Positions 31,675-41,489 of a DNA stretch of 64,000 nucleotides are shown piece after piece. Position numbers and translations under genes: made by a program. Position 1 is the first letter of the stretch. Each line of letters starts with the position of its first letter. Source of the stretch: Blepharisma stoltei (taxonomy: Eukaryota > Ciliophora > Heterotrichea > Heterotrichida > Blepharismidae); assembly GCA_914767885.1 (NCBI GenBank), contig CAJZBQ010000004.1, positions 597,001-661,000 of the forward strand, written 5' to 3'. The notes beneath the pieces are model-generated. The model was not told where the DNA came from and ran no database searches. It worked only from the letters and a program-made list of their open reading frames with translations.

Positions 31675-33680
31675 TTAATGCTGCACATTTTCGGTTAGTT
31701 GGGAAAATATCTTTGATAAGCGTTCATTGAACAGCTCAAAATCTTCTTCAGAAAAACACTCTTTAGTAACTTTGCGAATTATCGCAAAGATACGGTGCAG
31801 CTGAGATGTAGTGAATTTGTGGGATTGAATTATAAGGTTTTTAAGTAATGGGGAATAGCTATTCAAGCAATATGAGAAAATGACACGAAACATATTTATG
31901 CTATGAATTTCATCTGTTCTTATAGAAAACCCAGTTTCATTATCCTGAGACGAAATTTCAAAAATCTGTGCTATCAACGATTCAAGATTTTTCTTCTCCA
32001 CAAGTGTAATTTTCCTCTGTTTTCTTCGCTCTTCACGTGTGATTCTTGCTTGCTGCCTAGTCGAGTCATAAATTTCTGCAATTTTATTGAGCTGTTCTGA
32101 AAATTTAATGCTTGTCATAGATTTATCAAGGTCTTTAGCAGGTGAAGGATTCCTATAGATGCAATTTCCTCCAAGTTTTGATATTCCTGAATGCAAAATA
32201 GGGACTTCTCCTGGTATAGATGCTGTCTTTATCCATAAATATTCGTTTTTTATGTTGTTTTGAGTTTCTTCTATATTGAGACTTGCTCTTGCTAAGTTTT
32301 TGGTTTTAGTTTTCAAATTATCAAGTCTTTTTTCCACATTTTCTATTACACATTTGTGTTCTGATTTAACATCCAATTTGTGTAATTGAAAAGGGCTTGC
32401 AGTTCTTGACCTTGCTAATATTTTGCTTGTGTTTATATTGATATTACGGATTCTTGAAAAATAATCAAATTTATGAGCTTTGCATTTGAGAAAGTGCCAT
32501 TTCCCAGTTTTATTTTTAATAAAATCAACCGTAAGCTCTACTAAAACTTCATCTTTTGGCTTTGTTGATTTTTTTTCAGTCAATTTAGCTATAACTAAAA
32601 TCATGCTTTCTATTTCTGGGACTGAAGAAATTCGAGATATTTGGATCTCACTTGTTGATGAAGATTTTACAAGATATCTACTTGATAGATCTTGAGTAGA
32701 CAGCAAAGGATTTTTTGGGGACGTTACAAAAGATTTGTGAAAGTCAAGAAGCGTAGGCTTATTAGGGAAACTAGGAGAAAACGAAGTTTTATGCATTCTG
32801 GCAGCATATGCAAAGTGATTAGTATCTTGTTTTTTACGTATCCTCGATTTTCTGGGCTTTTCATATTTTATAATTGGAGTATTAACATTTGATAGAGCAT
32901 CGATATCAATGGTGCCTTTTCTATTTATTTTGAAATAGTCAGTTTTTTCGCCGAGTGATCAGTGAACTCTTAGTTTTTCAGGAACTATTGAATCAGAAAC
33001 GATATATCTTTGAAGCATATGATATGGTTCTTTGCAAAGGACTCATGATCTTACTGCTTGCTTGGAGTTACAGCATATTGTAACTCCTTTATTTGTTTTA
33101 TGAAGGAATTTAGGCCCTTCTTGATTCTCGCATTGCTTTTCTACCATCCATACAAATTTAGACATTGCGCTATATATAGGTTACTTGAACTTAGAAAAAA
33201 CTTTAATAACACCAAAATCATTTGTATAAATTAAAACAGGTGATTTCAGTTCAGCAGTAATTATAAGTGTTTCTGGCACATTTAATTTGATATAGGGGTT
33301 TACCCTTTGTAGCCCTATAAGGGCAGATGATTCCCGACGGAATCATCGAGTTGATCCAATCAGCAAGTGAGTTGGCCCGACCAATGCACTAAGTTGGTTG
33401 GACAACTCGATGATTCCACCGGGAATCATCTGCCCTTATAGGGCTACACAGGGTAAAACCCTATATCTGAAAGATGATATTCAGATGAAATTATGCTATA
33501 AATATCTGGGCCTAAATCTCCTGCCAATGGAATACTTGGTTGAAACTCACATATTTCAAAATTTATTGGAGTTTTGCAATACAAAGATAATCTTTGAGTA
33601 GCTTTAATCAACATTCCAGAATCAATGTGAGCTGGTCCTAGTTCAGATTCTAAATCGTAACCTCTAGAGTGCTTATTCAT
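31675..33680 (-). CDS. Unknown 605-aa protein, split by foldback IES
   Basis: Exons 33680-33464, 33290-33185 and 33169-31675 sum to 1818 nt. The foldback IES (33291-33463) joins EYHLSD to IKLNVPETL; a 15-nt intron (33170-33184) follows KVFSKFN. Two Trp codons are TGA. The N-terminal about 250 residues look globular; a basic Ser-rich linker follows (RKSRIRKKQD); the middle holds a charged segment (LTVDFIKNKTGKWHFLK); the C-terminal 200 residues are helical with a basic coiled-coil-like stretch (QQARITREERRKQRKI). No signal peptide or membrane helix. Not assigned to a family. Confidence 0.7.
33170..33184 (-). other. 15-nt intron
   Basis: GTAACCTATATATAG on the minus strand; removal joins KVFSKFN to AMSKFVWMVE and makes the total CDS divisible by three. 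Confidence 0.85.
33291..33463. repeat. Foldback IES, 173 bp
   Basis: TA-flanked palindrome starting TATAGGGGTTTACCC and ending GGGTAAAACCCTATA, with arms of about 70 bp (TAGCCCTATAAGGGCAGATG region) and the core CAAGTGAGTTGGCCCGACC. Excision restores the frame of the host gene. Confidence 0.88.
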
Positions 33681-34123
33681 TTTTTAATTACCTAGAATTT
33701 AATATATTCAATCACTATTTCTGCGATGCTGCTATCAAATATTTTGACTTTTTATTTCATATTTTCTTAAAATGATTGAAATAAGCTATATTTATAAATT
33801 TTACATATCGAGTATTAAAGCTGAAAATTTAATAATTCAGAATATTAAACTAGTTGAAATAGAGCAAAAATAAAATTATTCTAATTTGAAAAGTTTTTTG
33901 TTTGAAGTTTTTTTTTTGCTGATGTTCCATTATTTTTGATTTTGGTCAGTTTTATGCTATTTCATATTTCAAAAATATTTAAACTGCTAAATTCAAAATA
34001 TACATCACTCTATAATTTATTAAGACTCTCGATAAAGAAAACCAATCATAAATATCTATTAGGGAAGCTTTTTAAAAATAACTTTAGGGTAAGATGATAA
34101 TTATATAAAAAACTAATAATTAT
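33681..34123. other. Intergenic AT-rich spacer
   Basis: About 440 bp; no gene or repeat recognised. Confidence 0.5.
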
Positions 34124-35893
34124 TTAAAGTCTGAATTTTCTTGCAAGTTTCACCAAGCTCAAATAAGCCGCAAAGTGGGTAAGAACTATCAAAATCGCCA
34201 TACACATAAATAGCACCCACATTGGCCTATCAAGATCAAAAAAGTCATTAGGGTCGCACATCGGGTCATCTCCGCATTTTGTTCGATCAAAAGTATTGAA
34301 CTCATTGATCATTGCAGCTTCCCAAGAGTACTTGAATATTGATAAATATTCAAATTCTATTAAATAGTCTGGAATAAGGCTTGACTTAATGAAAAAGCCA
34401 CTAAAAAGCATCTGAACAAGCATCACAAATGGAGACACAGCACTGGAAGCCTGCACACTTGGAATTATAATAACTAAGAAATTCCCCCAACCTCTTGAAG
34501 CAAGTTCTACCAATGCTGAAATACCCACAAAAATGAAAATCTGTTCAGCGTTATCTAAGCTCAAGCCCACACCTAAGTAGACCAGAATGTTGACGAAAAC
34601 TCTAATAAGCACATCAATAGGCATCTCAAAAAGAACCTTGCTCATGTAATATGACAAAGGTCTGTAAGCTTTACTTGACTGTTCTCTAATGAACATTGCC
34701 TTTTCGTCTGCATATGCTCCTGAAGAGTTGACAGCACTAAAGCCAGTAAACATAAGCATAAAGAACATGACTCCAGATCTATTCCACACACTGCTTGAGC
34801 TGCTTCCATCACACACCTGGTAGAAGACCATAAGTGAAAGTATGACGAAAGCGAAGTTGGCGACCACTTTGAAGAAGAAAATCAGCTTGTTTCTTGCAAG
34901 ATTAATCCAGATCCTTTTGCCTAGAGCATAAACTTCTTCGACCATCGTTGATTCTTTAGTCTGTAAAGCACCTTTGACACTTTTTTCTTCAATCACCCCG
35001 TCCCATGGGATGACACCTTTTCTGAGGACTTCCATTCTTCCTTCATAAGTATCATCAATTGGACTAAGTAATCCCAAAAGATGCTCAGCTGGGTTCTTGT
35101 ATTCTCCACAAGGATATCCCAATTCACCAAAATGGCTTATGGCATCTCGGGCATCTCCGTGGAACATGACTGAGCCGCCTGCAAGAAGTAAGACTTGGTC
35201 AAAAGCTGCATATATGAAGGAGTTTGGCTGATGGATTGTGCAGACCACTGTAATTCCAGTCTTCGCTAAGTCATTTAATTTGTCGACCAAGTTTTCTGAG
35301 TTGTAGGAGTCAAGTCCAGTTGTGGGCTCATCCAGGAAAAGGATTGCAGGATCCGTAAGCATTTCAATTGCTATGGAGGTCCTCTTCTTTTCTCCTCCTG
35401 AAATGCCCTTTTTTAGTACACCTCCGACTTCGGATTTACGACAATTATGGAGTTCTAAATCTTTAATGACTTTTTCCACACGGTCTTGCCAGACGTCGGC
35501 AGGAAGTCTCAGCTTGGCTGTGAAGTTCAAAACTTCTTCAACAGTCATTGCTTCCATGATAACATCGTCTTGCATGACATACCCAGTAATTGAATTAAAA
35601 TCAATGGACTTTCTGGGATGGCCATTGACCAAAACTTCGCCTAACACTTTGAGGCCTTTTAAGTAATAGTGGCGGTTTGAAAGGAAGTTGAGCATTGTGG
35701 TTTTGCCACAACCTGAAGGACCTAAGATGGCTGTGAAGGTCCCGGCTTTCATTGTACCGCTAACTTTATTGATGATTGTTTTATCATCTAGAGGAAGGTT
35801 TTCTTTCATTCTTCGCTTCTTCTCTGCTTTTGTGAGTGGGCACATGACAGAAAGGTCTTGCCAAGTAATATCTACACCTGTAATCTCGGACAT
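34124..35893 (-). CDS. ABCG-type half-transporter, intact copy
   Basis: ATP-driven half-transporter of the ABCG (white/BCRP) type, 589 aa, NBD first then six membrane helices. NBD: Walker A GPSGCGKTTM (about residue 59), Q-loop region GYVMQDDVIM, signature ISGGEKKRTSI, Walker B ILFLDEPTTGLDS, H-loop CTIHQPNS. Membrane part: helices from about 330 (FFFKVVANFAFVILSLMVFY) to the C-terminus, with a conserved late loop TKCGDDPMCDPNDFF containing two Cys. It functions as a homo- or heterodimer; substrate unknown. No introns or IESs. The paralogue at 45488 is the same length after its inserts are removed. Confidence 0.92.
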   Translation of the reverse strand: MSEITGVDITWQDLSVMCPLTKAEKKRRMKENLPLDDKTIINKVSGTMKAGTFTAILGPSGCGKTTMLNFLSNRHYYLKGLKVLGEVLVNGHPRKSIDFNSITGYVMQDDVIMEAMTVEEVLNFTAKLRLPADVWQDRVEKVIKDLELHNCRKSEVGGVLKKGISGGEKKRTSIAIEMLTDPAILFLDEPTTGLDSYNSENLVDKLNDLAKTGITVVCTIHQPNSFIYAAFDQVLLLAGGSVMFHGDARDAISHFGELGYPCGEYKNPAEHLLGLLSPIDDTYEGRMEVLRKGVIPWDGVIEEKSVKGALQTKESTMVEEVYALGKRIWINLARNKLIFFFKVVANFAFVILSLMVFYQVCDGSSSSSVWNRSGVMFFMLMFTGFSAVNSSGAYADEKAMFIREQSSKAYRPLSYYMSKVLFEMPIDVLIRVFVNILVYLGVGLSLDNAEQIFIFVGISALVELASRGWGNFLVIIIPSVQASSAVSPFVMLVQMLFSGFFIKSSLIPDYLIEFEYLSIFKYSWEAAMINEFNTFDRTKCGDDPMCDPNDFFDLDRPMWVLFMCMAILIVLTHFAAYLSLVKLARKFRL

Positions 35894-36849
35894 TTGTATT
35901 ATATTGGAGAAAAAAAAATGGTTAAGAAATCAATGTGTTTGGTAACAGTTTTTCAAAAATTTAAAGATTTAAGAAGAATTTTAAGGAATTATAAAAGACT
36001 AAAAGAGATTTAGCTTAAAATTGCTAAAGTTGAGCATATTGAAGGATATTTAAAAATTTAAATTTTATCAAGATTGGAATGCTCTGAATGAGTAAAAAAC
36101 TTCATATAGTCCTGAGAATGCAATGGGCAGCGATTTGGTAGAATTCTGCGGTTAAATCCAAAGTTTTATTTTTGCTGCTGGAGAATTTTTTTTTTTTTAA
36201 ATTTTTAAGAGCTTGAAGAAAATAATTTCTTAGGACTAAATACTCTAGATTTTTTAAAAATTCTTATTCTAGCAATTGAAAAGAAAAGGATTATTAGCAA
36301 TCAGTCAGTCAGTTCCATTTTTTTGGAAGGTATGCATGTAAAAACCATAGCAAAATGAAACAATTTCAAGTAAAAATTTGAAATTTTTGGGAAATCGCTT
36401 TTTGCAATAAATAAAAATTCATTGGTTTGATTTTATATAATCAATCTTTTTAGTAGATATTTTATCAATTATAATGTTTTATTTTTAGCCCATTCTTAAA
36501 GTCTTTTGTTTAGTTATTTAAAAGCTGCCTTTCTTTAATTTTCTGGACGAAGGATTAAGCCAAAACGCCCCATAATTCTTGAGAAATGCCCCAAGATTAT
36601 GCATTTTCAAGGAATTTTCATGTGAGATAAAATAAATTATAACTAATTTTTAATTTTGCACATTGAATAGCTATTTTTTGATTTGTTTTAAAGTCAGGGT
36701 TTTCATGCTCTTTTCCCGTCTAGATTTATAATAAGTCTACACTATAATCTTCATTTTTAGCTATTTGAGTTCAATCTAATAAAATTCTTCTTTCCTAATA
36801 TTTAGAACTTATAGATCACTCCAGATGCCTTCCTTAAGCCAATTAATAA
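35894..36849. other. Intergenic AT-rich region
   Basis: About 955 bp upstream of both flanking genes. Searched for coding frames, MITE ends and tRNA boxes; none convincing. Confidence 0.5.
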
Positions 36850-37366
36850 ATGGCAGCAAGATTTACATGGACTCAACTGATGACATGGGAACGAGAAGCA
36901 GTTAGAAGGCGCGTTCCATTGGAAATTTCTGGACTTGTAACAAGAGCAGCAGAGCTCCCAAACTAGCTAACTAATTATCTATTAACGTTTAACGTCCACT
37001 ACGGGGTAGCCGACTCCAGAGCTACCACCATATCTGTCCACGTGTCGGGCCCAGAGACCGCTGGATCGATCCCCTTCGATTCTCCAAGGCACGGGCAAAT
37101 CAGAGCTCCCAAACAATAGATCGATCCTTGGACCAACAGTGACGTACGAAAGAAATGGTGAAAAGACTCTTCTTACCCACAGGGCAAGAGCTCGCTGGGG
37201 AATGTGGCTCCTTTTCTTCTTAGGCGGGTACCAGGTTAACAGACTGATGAAGGTTGGTTGGGACAACGAGCAAGAGCACCATAACTTTGAATTTGACAAC
37301 ATCGTCTATGACAAGCTCTCATGTCGCCAAGTTCCATATCATGAATCCGTGTTTGGATACCCTTAA
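36850..37366 (+). pseudogene. Small single-pass membrane protein, paralogue 1, broken by retroposon
   Basis: Member of a three-gene family (others at 38125 and 39058). The frame reads MAARFTWTQLMTWEREAVRR to AELPN, then stops inside a 151-bp insert. After the insert it continues NRSILGPTVTYERNGEK to HESVFGYP. Omitting 36964-37114 gives 121 aa, matching the 119-aa paralogues. The insert has a 14-bp target duplication instead of usable TA ends, so standard IES excision would not restore the frame. It is either a pseudogene or relies on another removal route. It is also the most divergent of the three in the membrane segment (RWGMWLLFFLGGYQV). Confidence 0.7.
36964..37114 (-). mobile_element. 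Short SINE-like insertion with 14-bp target duplication
   Basis: CAGAGCTCCCAAAC occurs at 36950-36963 and 37101-37114. On the minus strand the end GGCTACCCCGTAGTGGACGTT matches GGCAACCCCGTAAGGGACGT near 41430 in family-1 copy 3, so this is probably a 5'-truncated family-1 element. A B-box-like GGATCGATCC is present near 37067. Confidence 0.75.
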
Positions 37367-38124
37367 GAATAACTTATCTTTAAGTTACTTTAAAATCTAT
37401 ATATATTGAGCAAATTATAAAGAATGGAGAATTAAAAGTTGTTGCTATTCGATTTTATGAACCTTTAGCACGTAAAATCTCAAAAATCTGTAAGTCAATC
37501 GCCTAAAGATAAAACAGCTCTTTATGGCATAAGTATTTTTACTAAGGAAAAGTAAATAATATCAGATTAACGAAAACTTATATAATTTTGCTTGATCAAT
37601 TTCAAATTAAGGTAAAATTAATACAAATAATCATAGGAGAAGGCTAAATAATCAATTTTTATCCCAGAATCTGTTTGAGCTAATGATTTTTTCTTCTTAG
37701 ACATTTTATTAATTATAAATTATTTTATATTTTAATTGCTATATATAAATAAACCCAAATATCACTATTATTTTATAAAATATTTTATGCTTAAAATGTT
37801 TATATATTCATAGATTTAATTTTGATATTTTATTTAGCAATTGGAGTTGCACATTTTAGAGAAAATGATTAGAGCTAGATTGCTTAAATTTACTGTTTCT
37901 CTGCACTTGAAAAAAAATGATAAATAAAATCCAAGAGATTATCCAATACCTCTCAATGAATTGCTTTTAACACTCAATTAATTATAGCAAAGAAATAGCG
38001 TATAAAGAAATAGATTTCAGACATAAAATATTTAATGGCAATAAAATGGTCTAATAGGCGTTTACTAAAATGGCTGGACAAGCAAGTTATTAGAAAATGG
38101 CGAAATTACCTGCAATATTAGAAA
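37367..38124. other. Intergenic AT-rich region
   Basis: About 760 bp. Short protein-like stretches occur (plus strand 37480-37556; minus strand near 37620-37705 starting MSKKKKSLAQ), but none forms a credible gene. Confidence 0.45.
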
Positions 38125-38484
38125 ATGCCAAAATTTACATGGACTCAGCTTATGACTTGGGAAAGAGAAGCTGTTAGACGACGTGTCCCATTGGAAATCC
38201 CAGGTTTGATACCAAGAGAAGAGATTCCAAACAACAGATACTTGATACGTCCAGGTGGAAGCTTCGAAAGAAATGGGCAAAAGGTAATTTTTAACCACAT
38301 TTCAATGGTAAGGATTGGATTTTTTGCATTATTTTTCTTAGCTGGCTACCAAGTTCTAAGACCTGCAAAGTGGGGATGGGAAAATGAAATTGAGCACCAT
38401 AACTTTTCATTTGACAACTGTGTCTATCCTAAATTGTCTAGCAACATGGTTCCTTATCACGAATCGGTTGTTGGATTCCCTTAA
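38125..38484 (+). CDS. Small single-pass membrane protein, paralogue 2
   Basis: 119 aa, intact. Conserved with its neighbours: FTWTQLMTWEREAVRRRVPL at the start, FERNGQKVIFN, one membrane helix (MVRIGFFALFFLAGYQVL), the block KWGWENEIEHHNFSFDN and the end MVPYHESVVGFP. Basic N-terminus without signal peptide, one central helix and a conserved C-terminal tail. This layout resembles accessory subunits of mitochondrial respiratory complexes, which is speculation; no family recognised. The tandem copy at 39058 is about 80% identical by eye. Confidence 0.8.
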   Translation: MPKFTWTQLMTWEREAVRRRVPLEIPGLIPREEIPNNRYLIRPGGSFERNGQKVIFNHISMVRIGFFALFFLAGYQVLRPAKWGWENEIEHHNFSFDNCVYPKLSSNMVPYHESVVGFP

Positions 38485-39057
38485 AGCTAATAGCTTTCCT
38501 TTCTTTAAATAAAAAATATGCTATTGAGATAATATATTCTTTACTTGAAAACAATAAATTGAATTTTAACTGTCCAATTGCATATTTTAATATTGTAATA
38601 AAATTGATTTTAATAATATAGGATCTTGATCAGATAAGCCCAATTAAGCAACATTTTAATAGCTCTTCAATTATAATAATTTCTATAGCTTAGTTTTTAT
38701 GATCATTTTATTTCAAGCACTCTCAAGGATGTTTTTTAGATACTATCAATTTACATATTTAAATAGAATAGCTATGAATTTAGATTTAATGGTAATAAAT
38801 AGTCTGATGAGAATCTGCCAAAATGGCTAATAAAATATTTACTTGAAAGTCTTGAATAAACTATTTGATATTGATATAGGGCTTTCCCTTGAATAGCCCG
38901 ATAACGGGCTGGCTTCATCCCGTTATCGGGCTATTCAAGGGAAAGCCCTATAACTAGAATTGCATCACTTCCACAAATAAATTATTAGATTGTTAAATTT
39001 ATTCTTAATTTGGATTAAATGATAAATTCTGTGTAGATTAAATAATAAAATTAGAAA
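38485..39057. other. Intergenic region with short foldback
   Basis: About 570 bp AT-rich; contains the foldback at 38877-38950 and nothing else recognised. Confidence 0.5.
38877..38950. repeat. Short foldback palindrome, TA-flanked
   Basis: TATAGGGCTTTCCCTTGAAT opposite ATTCAAGGGAAAGCCCTATA; arms of about 33 bp with a short loop (GGCTTCATC). It has the same TATAGGG ends as the foldback IES at 33291, but lies between genes. Confidence 0.88.
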
Positions 39058-39417
39058 ATGCCCAGATTTACCTGGACTCAGCTTATGACATGGGAAAGGG
39101 ATGCCCTCAGGCAGCGTGTTCCATTAGAAATCCAGGGATTAATACCAAGGGAAGTGCTCCCGAACAATAGATATCTAATCCTATCTGGAGTGACCTTCGA
39201 AAGAAATGGACAGAAAGTAATATTTAATAACATTGCAATGATGAGGATTGGCTTCTTTTCTTTCTTTTTTTTGGCTGGATATCAAGTACTTAGAGAACAA
39301 AAATGGGGATGGGAAATGGAGCAAGAAAATCATAATTTAGAGTTTGACAATACCGTCTATCCTAAATTATCATGCAACATGGTTCCATATCATGAATCCG
39401 TGGTTGCATTTCCTTAA
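39058..39417 (+). CDS. Small single-pass membrane protein, paralogue 3
   Basis: 119 aa, intact and colinear with the gene at 38125: FTWTQLMTWERDALRQRVPL, FERNGQKVIFNN, membrane helix MMRIGFFSFFFLAGYQVL, KWGWEMEQENHNLEFDN, and MVPYHESVVAFP. The two intact copies in tandem suggest dosage or isoform divergence. Function unknown. Confidence 0.8.
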   Translation: MPRFTWTQLMTWERDALRQRVPLEIQGLIPREVLPNNRYLILSGVTFERNGQKVIFNNIAMMRIGFFSFFFLAGYQVLREQKWGWEMEQENHNLEFDNTVYPKLSCNMVPYHESVVAFP

Positions 39418-39749
39418 AATTATATTTTCGCTTTAAAATTTTTCAATTTAATAATATTTTTAATCTTCGATTTGAATTTTTATTATTTATCTCACTCTTT
39501 CAATATGAATTATTCGCAATTTATCGCTTATTTAACATAGCAATATATTCAGTAATGATTTTAATTACATTAAAGTTTAAAAAAGAGTTTCTTTCAATCC
39601 TTTGATTATTTTAGTACTCTACTTTATAGATTTTTATGGTTTTCTAACTATTAATTTTAATGCTAATAAGATTACTTTGTTCAAGTTCAGATTCTTGTGG
39701 TCTTAGCATGGATTAACAACTCTGAATAACTCTAGGTAAGACCGGCCTA

Positions 39750-40538
39750 AGTATCAAACTGTCCATGCCCCCAAGTCCCTTAAGCTAAAAGACTACGTTA
39801 AGAGTAACCTAAAAGAGAGATATGGAGAGAAGATTAGGCTGTGGCGTGATAAGGGAATGAATCTAATTATGTATGTCGACAAAAAGGATGAAAATCAAAT
39901 ACTCATAGATAGAGCTCTATATATAAACAACAGAGTGTATATGAGGCTAAGACCAGTAATTGAAAAAGGTATCATTGATCCCAGATACTACAGGATTAAA
40001 ATTAATTTAGACTACAGATTATCGACAGAACTGGCGATCATAGACCTAGAAAAAAAAATGAAGGATATGGGAAGTGGAAATTGAGACGGATTTTGGAATA
40101 GACAATGGAGCCATTGTAGCTTATGTGTGGTTTGATTCAATTAAGCAAATATATGCTCTGGAAAGTACCCTAGAGATAACGCGGACACGGTGCCACATCT
40201 CGCACCAATGGAGCTACACTTGTAATGTATGCAAGGGATGTGGGCACTTTGAAAAGGGTTGTCAGGATGTGAAAGACATGAGGCAGATCAAGGAGAGCAT
40301 AGGCAGAGAAGCAGAGGTGGTAGAGAGGCAAAGATTCATGAGTACACAGGTCTATTACTGCCAAGCATTAATAAAGCCTGATATCATCATAACAAGTATT
40401 GATTGTACAAGACAGATTATAACTATGCAATATCAGAGAGGGGTAATGACATCAAGAGAGGAGGCTGAACTTGAAGTAGCAGAAGGTGAGAGTAAAGAGG
40501 AAACATTTGTGAGGTTGCTGAAAGAATTAGAGATATAA
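39750..40538 (+). pseudogene. LINE ORF1 with CCHC zinc knuckle
   Basis: Gag-like nucleic-acid-binding protein. Protein reads from about 39750 (PKYQTVHAPKSLKLKDYVKS) through LEKK, where one A too many in the A8 run (40050-40058) shifts the frame, then VEIETDFGIDNGAIV. It ends with the zinc knuckle C-x2-C-x4-H-x4-C and a charged tail. No start codon is clear. Confidence 0.65.
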
Positions 40539-40937
40539 AAGTTTGCCATATGCAGTGTAGGAGTTGAAGAATTAAAAAAGCTTCCTATCAGGCAACTTAT
40601 ATACACAAACTCAATAAGTCAATTTCTGGTTGGTCGCAAGACAGACGGATGCATAAACGTGCACATGGAGGGGGGGATGTACAAACTGGGAAAAGGAAGG
40701 CAAATGATTATGATGAAAATGCCATCTGCAAAAGGGTCAGACTTGACAAAAGTAAATGAACGCAAAGTTAAATAGCAGACTACTTTCCGACTAGTCCTAA
40801 GACTGAGGAAGCTGAAGATGCCCTGAAGATTCTGCATCTCAACATCTGTGGACCGGTGAACAAAATAGAGCTACTGGGGAATCTATTGAAGCATAAGAAT
40901 ATAGACGTAGCGGGTCTGTGTGAAATATACAAAAGTA

Positions 40938-41489
40938 TAATTAAAATATGGCGTCTTCGTCTGGGCATGGCCTTCCGGCCATGCATACTCGACTTATATT
41001 TTAATTATATCCGGCAAGGTTTTGCATTTCAGAGAAGGACAGCAATGCTAGGTAAGCAATTCTGGTGGAGCTCAGAGCCTAGCCCAAGTCTAATTTCAGA
41101 AATGTTTTTTCCTCATGGGGAAGGAGGCACGAGAGTTGGAAAGGGGAAGCTCAGCAGAGTCCGTTAGGACCATTCGGGCAACTCCCTAGCGTGAAACTGG
41201 GCGTTACGTCCCAGGCTCCGTGTTTACCCCCTTTTTGCCGAGAGCCTACCAGAAAATCCATTTTTTATGGATTTTCGGAATGGCAACCCATGTCCTCAAG
41301 CGAAGTAGCTCAGTCATGAGCCGTCGAAGTCGGCAACACCTGCGACTAGGTGCACTGGTGTACAAGGCTGGTCGACCAGAGGCCAATTGCTGGCCCTTTG
41401 CGCCATAGGCGGGCGGAAGCTCTGGGATGGGCAACCCCGTAAGGGACGTTAAGCGTATAAATCTAATAGAATAGAAATATACAAAAGTA
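40938..41489 (+). mobile_element. SINE-like retroposon, family 1, copy 3, inside the LINE
   Basis: 552-bp insert with a 16-bp target duplication GAAATATACAAAAGTA (40922-40937 and 41474-41489). Removing it joins AGLCEIYKS to NKDFLRIDGY of the endonuclease. Landmarks: GTTGGAAAGGGGAAGCTCAG, CCATTCGGGCAACTCCCTAG, the hairpin GAAAATCCA/TGGATTTTC (41252-41276) then GGCAACCCA, and a tail CGTTAAGCGTATAAATC. Confidence 0.88.

Noticed and set aside
37480-37705. Short protein-like stretches (KSQKSVSQSPKDKTALYG; MSKKKKSLAQ on the other strand)
   Set aside because: Each under 35 codons, without start or homologous neighbour; no join gives a credible gene.
41200-41460. Possible tRNA gene in family-1 SINE copy 3 (GTAGCTCAGTCATGAGC)
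   Set aside because: The A-box-like piece is not followed by a matching B box at proper spacing or by a foldable acceptor stem.
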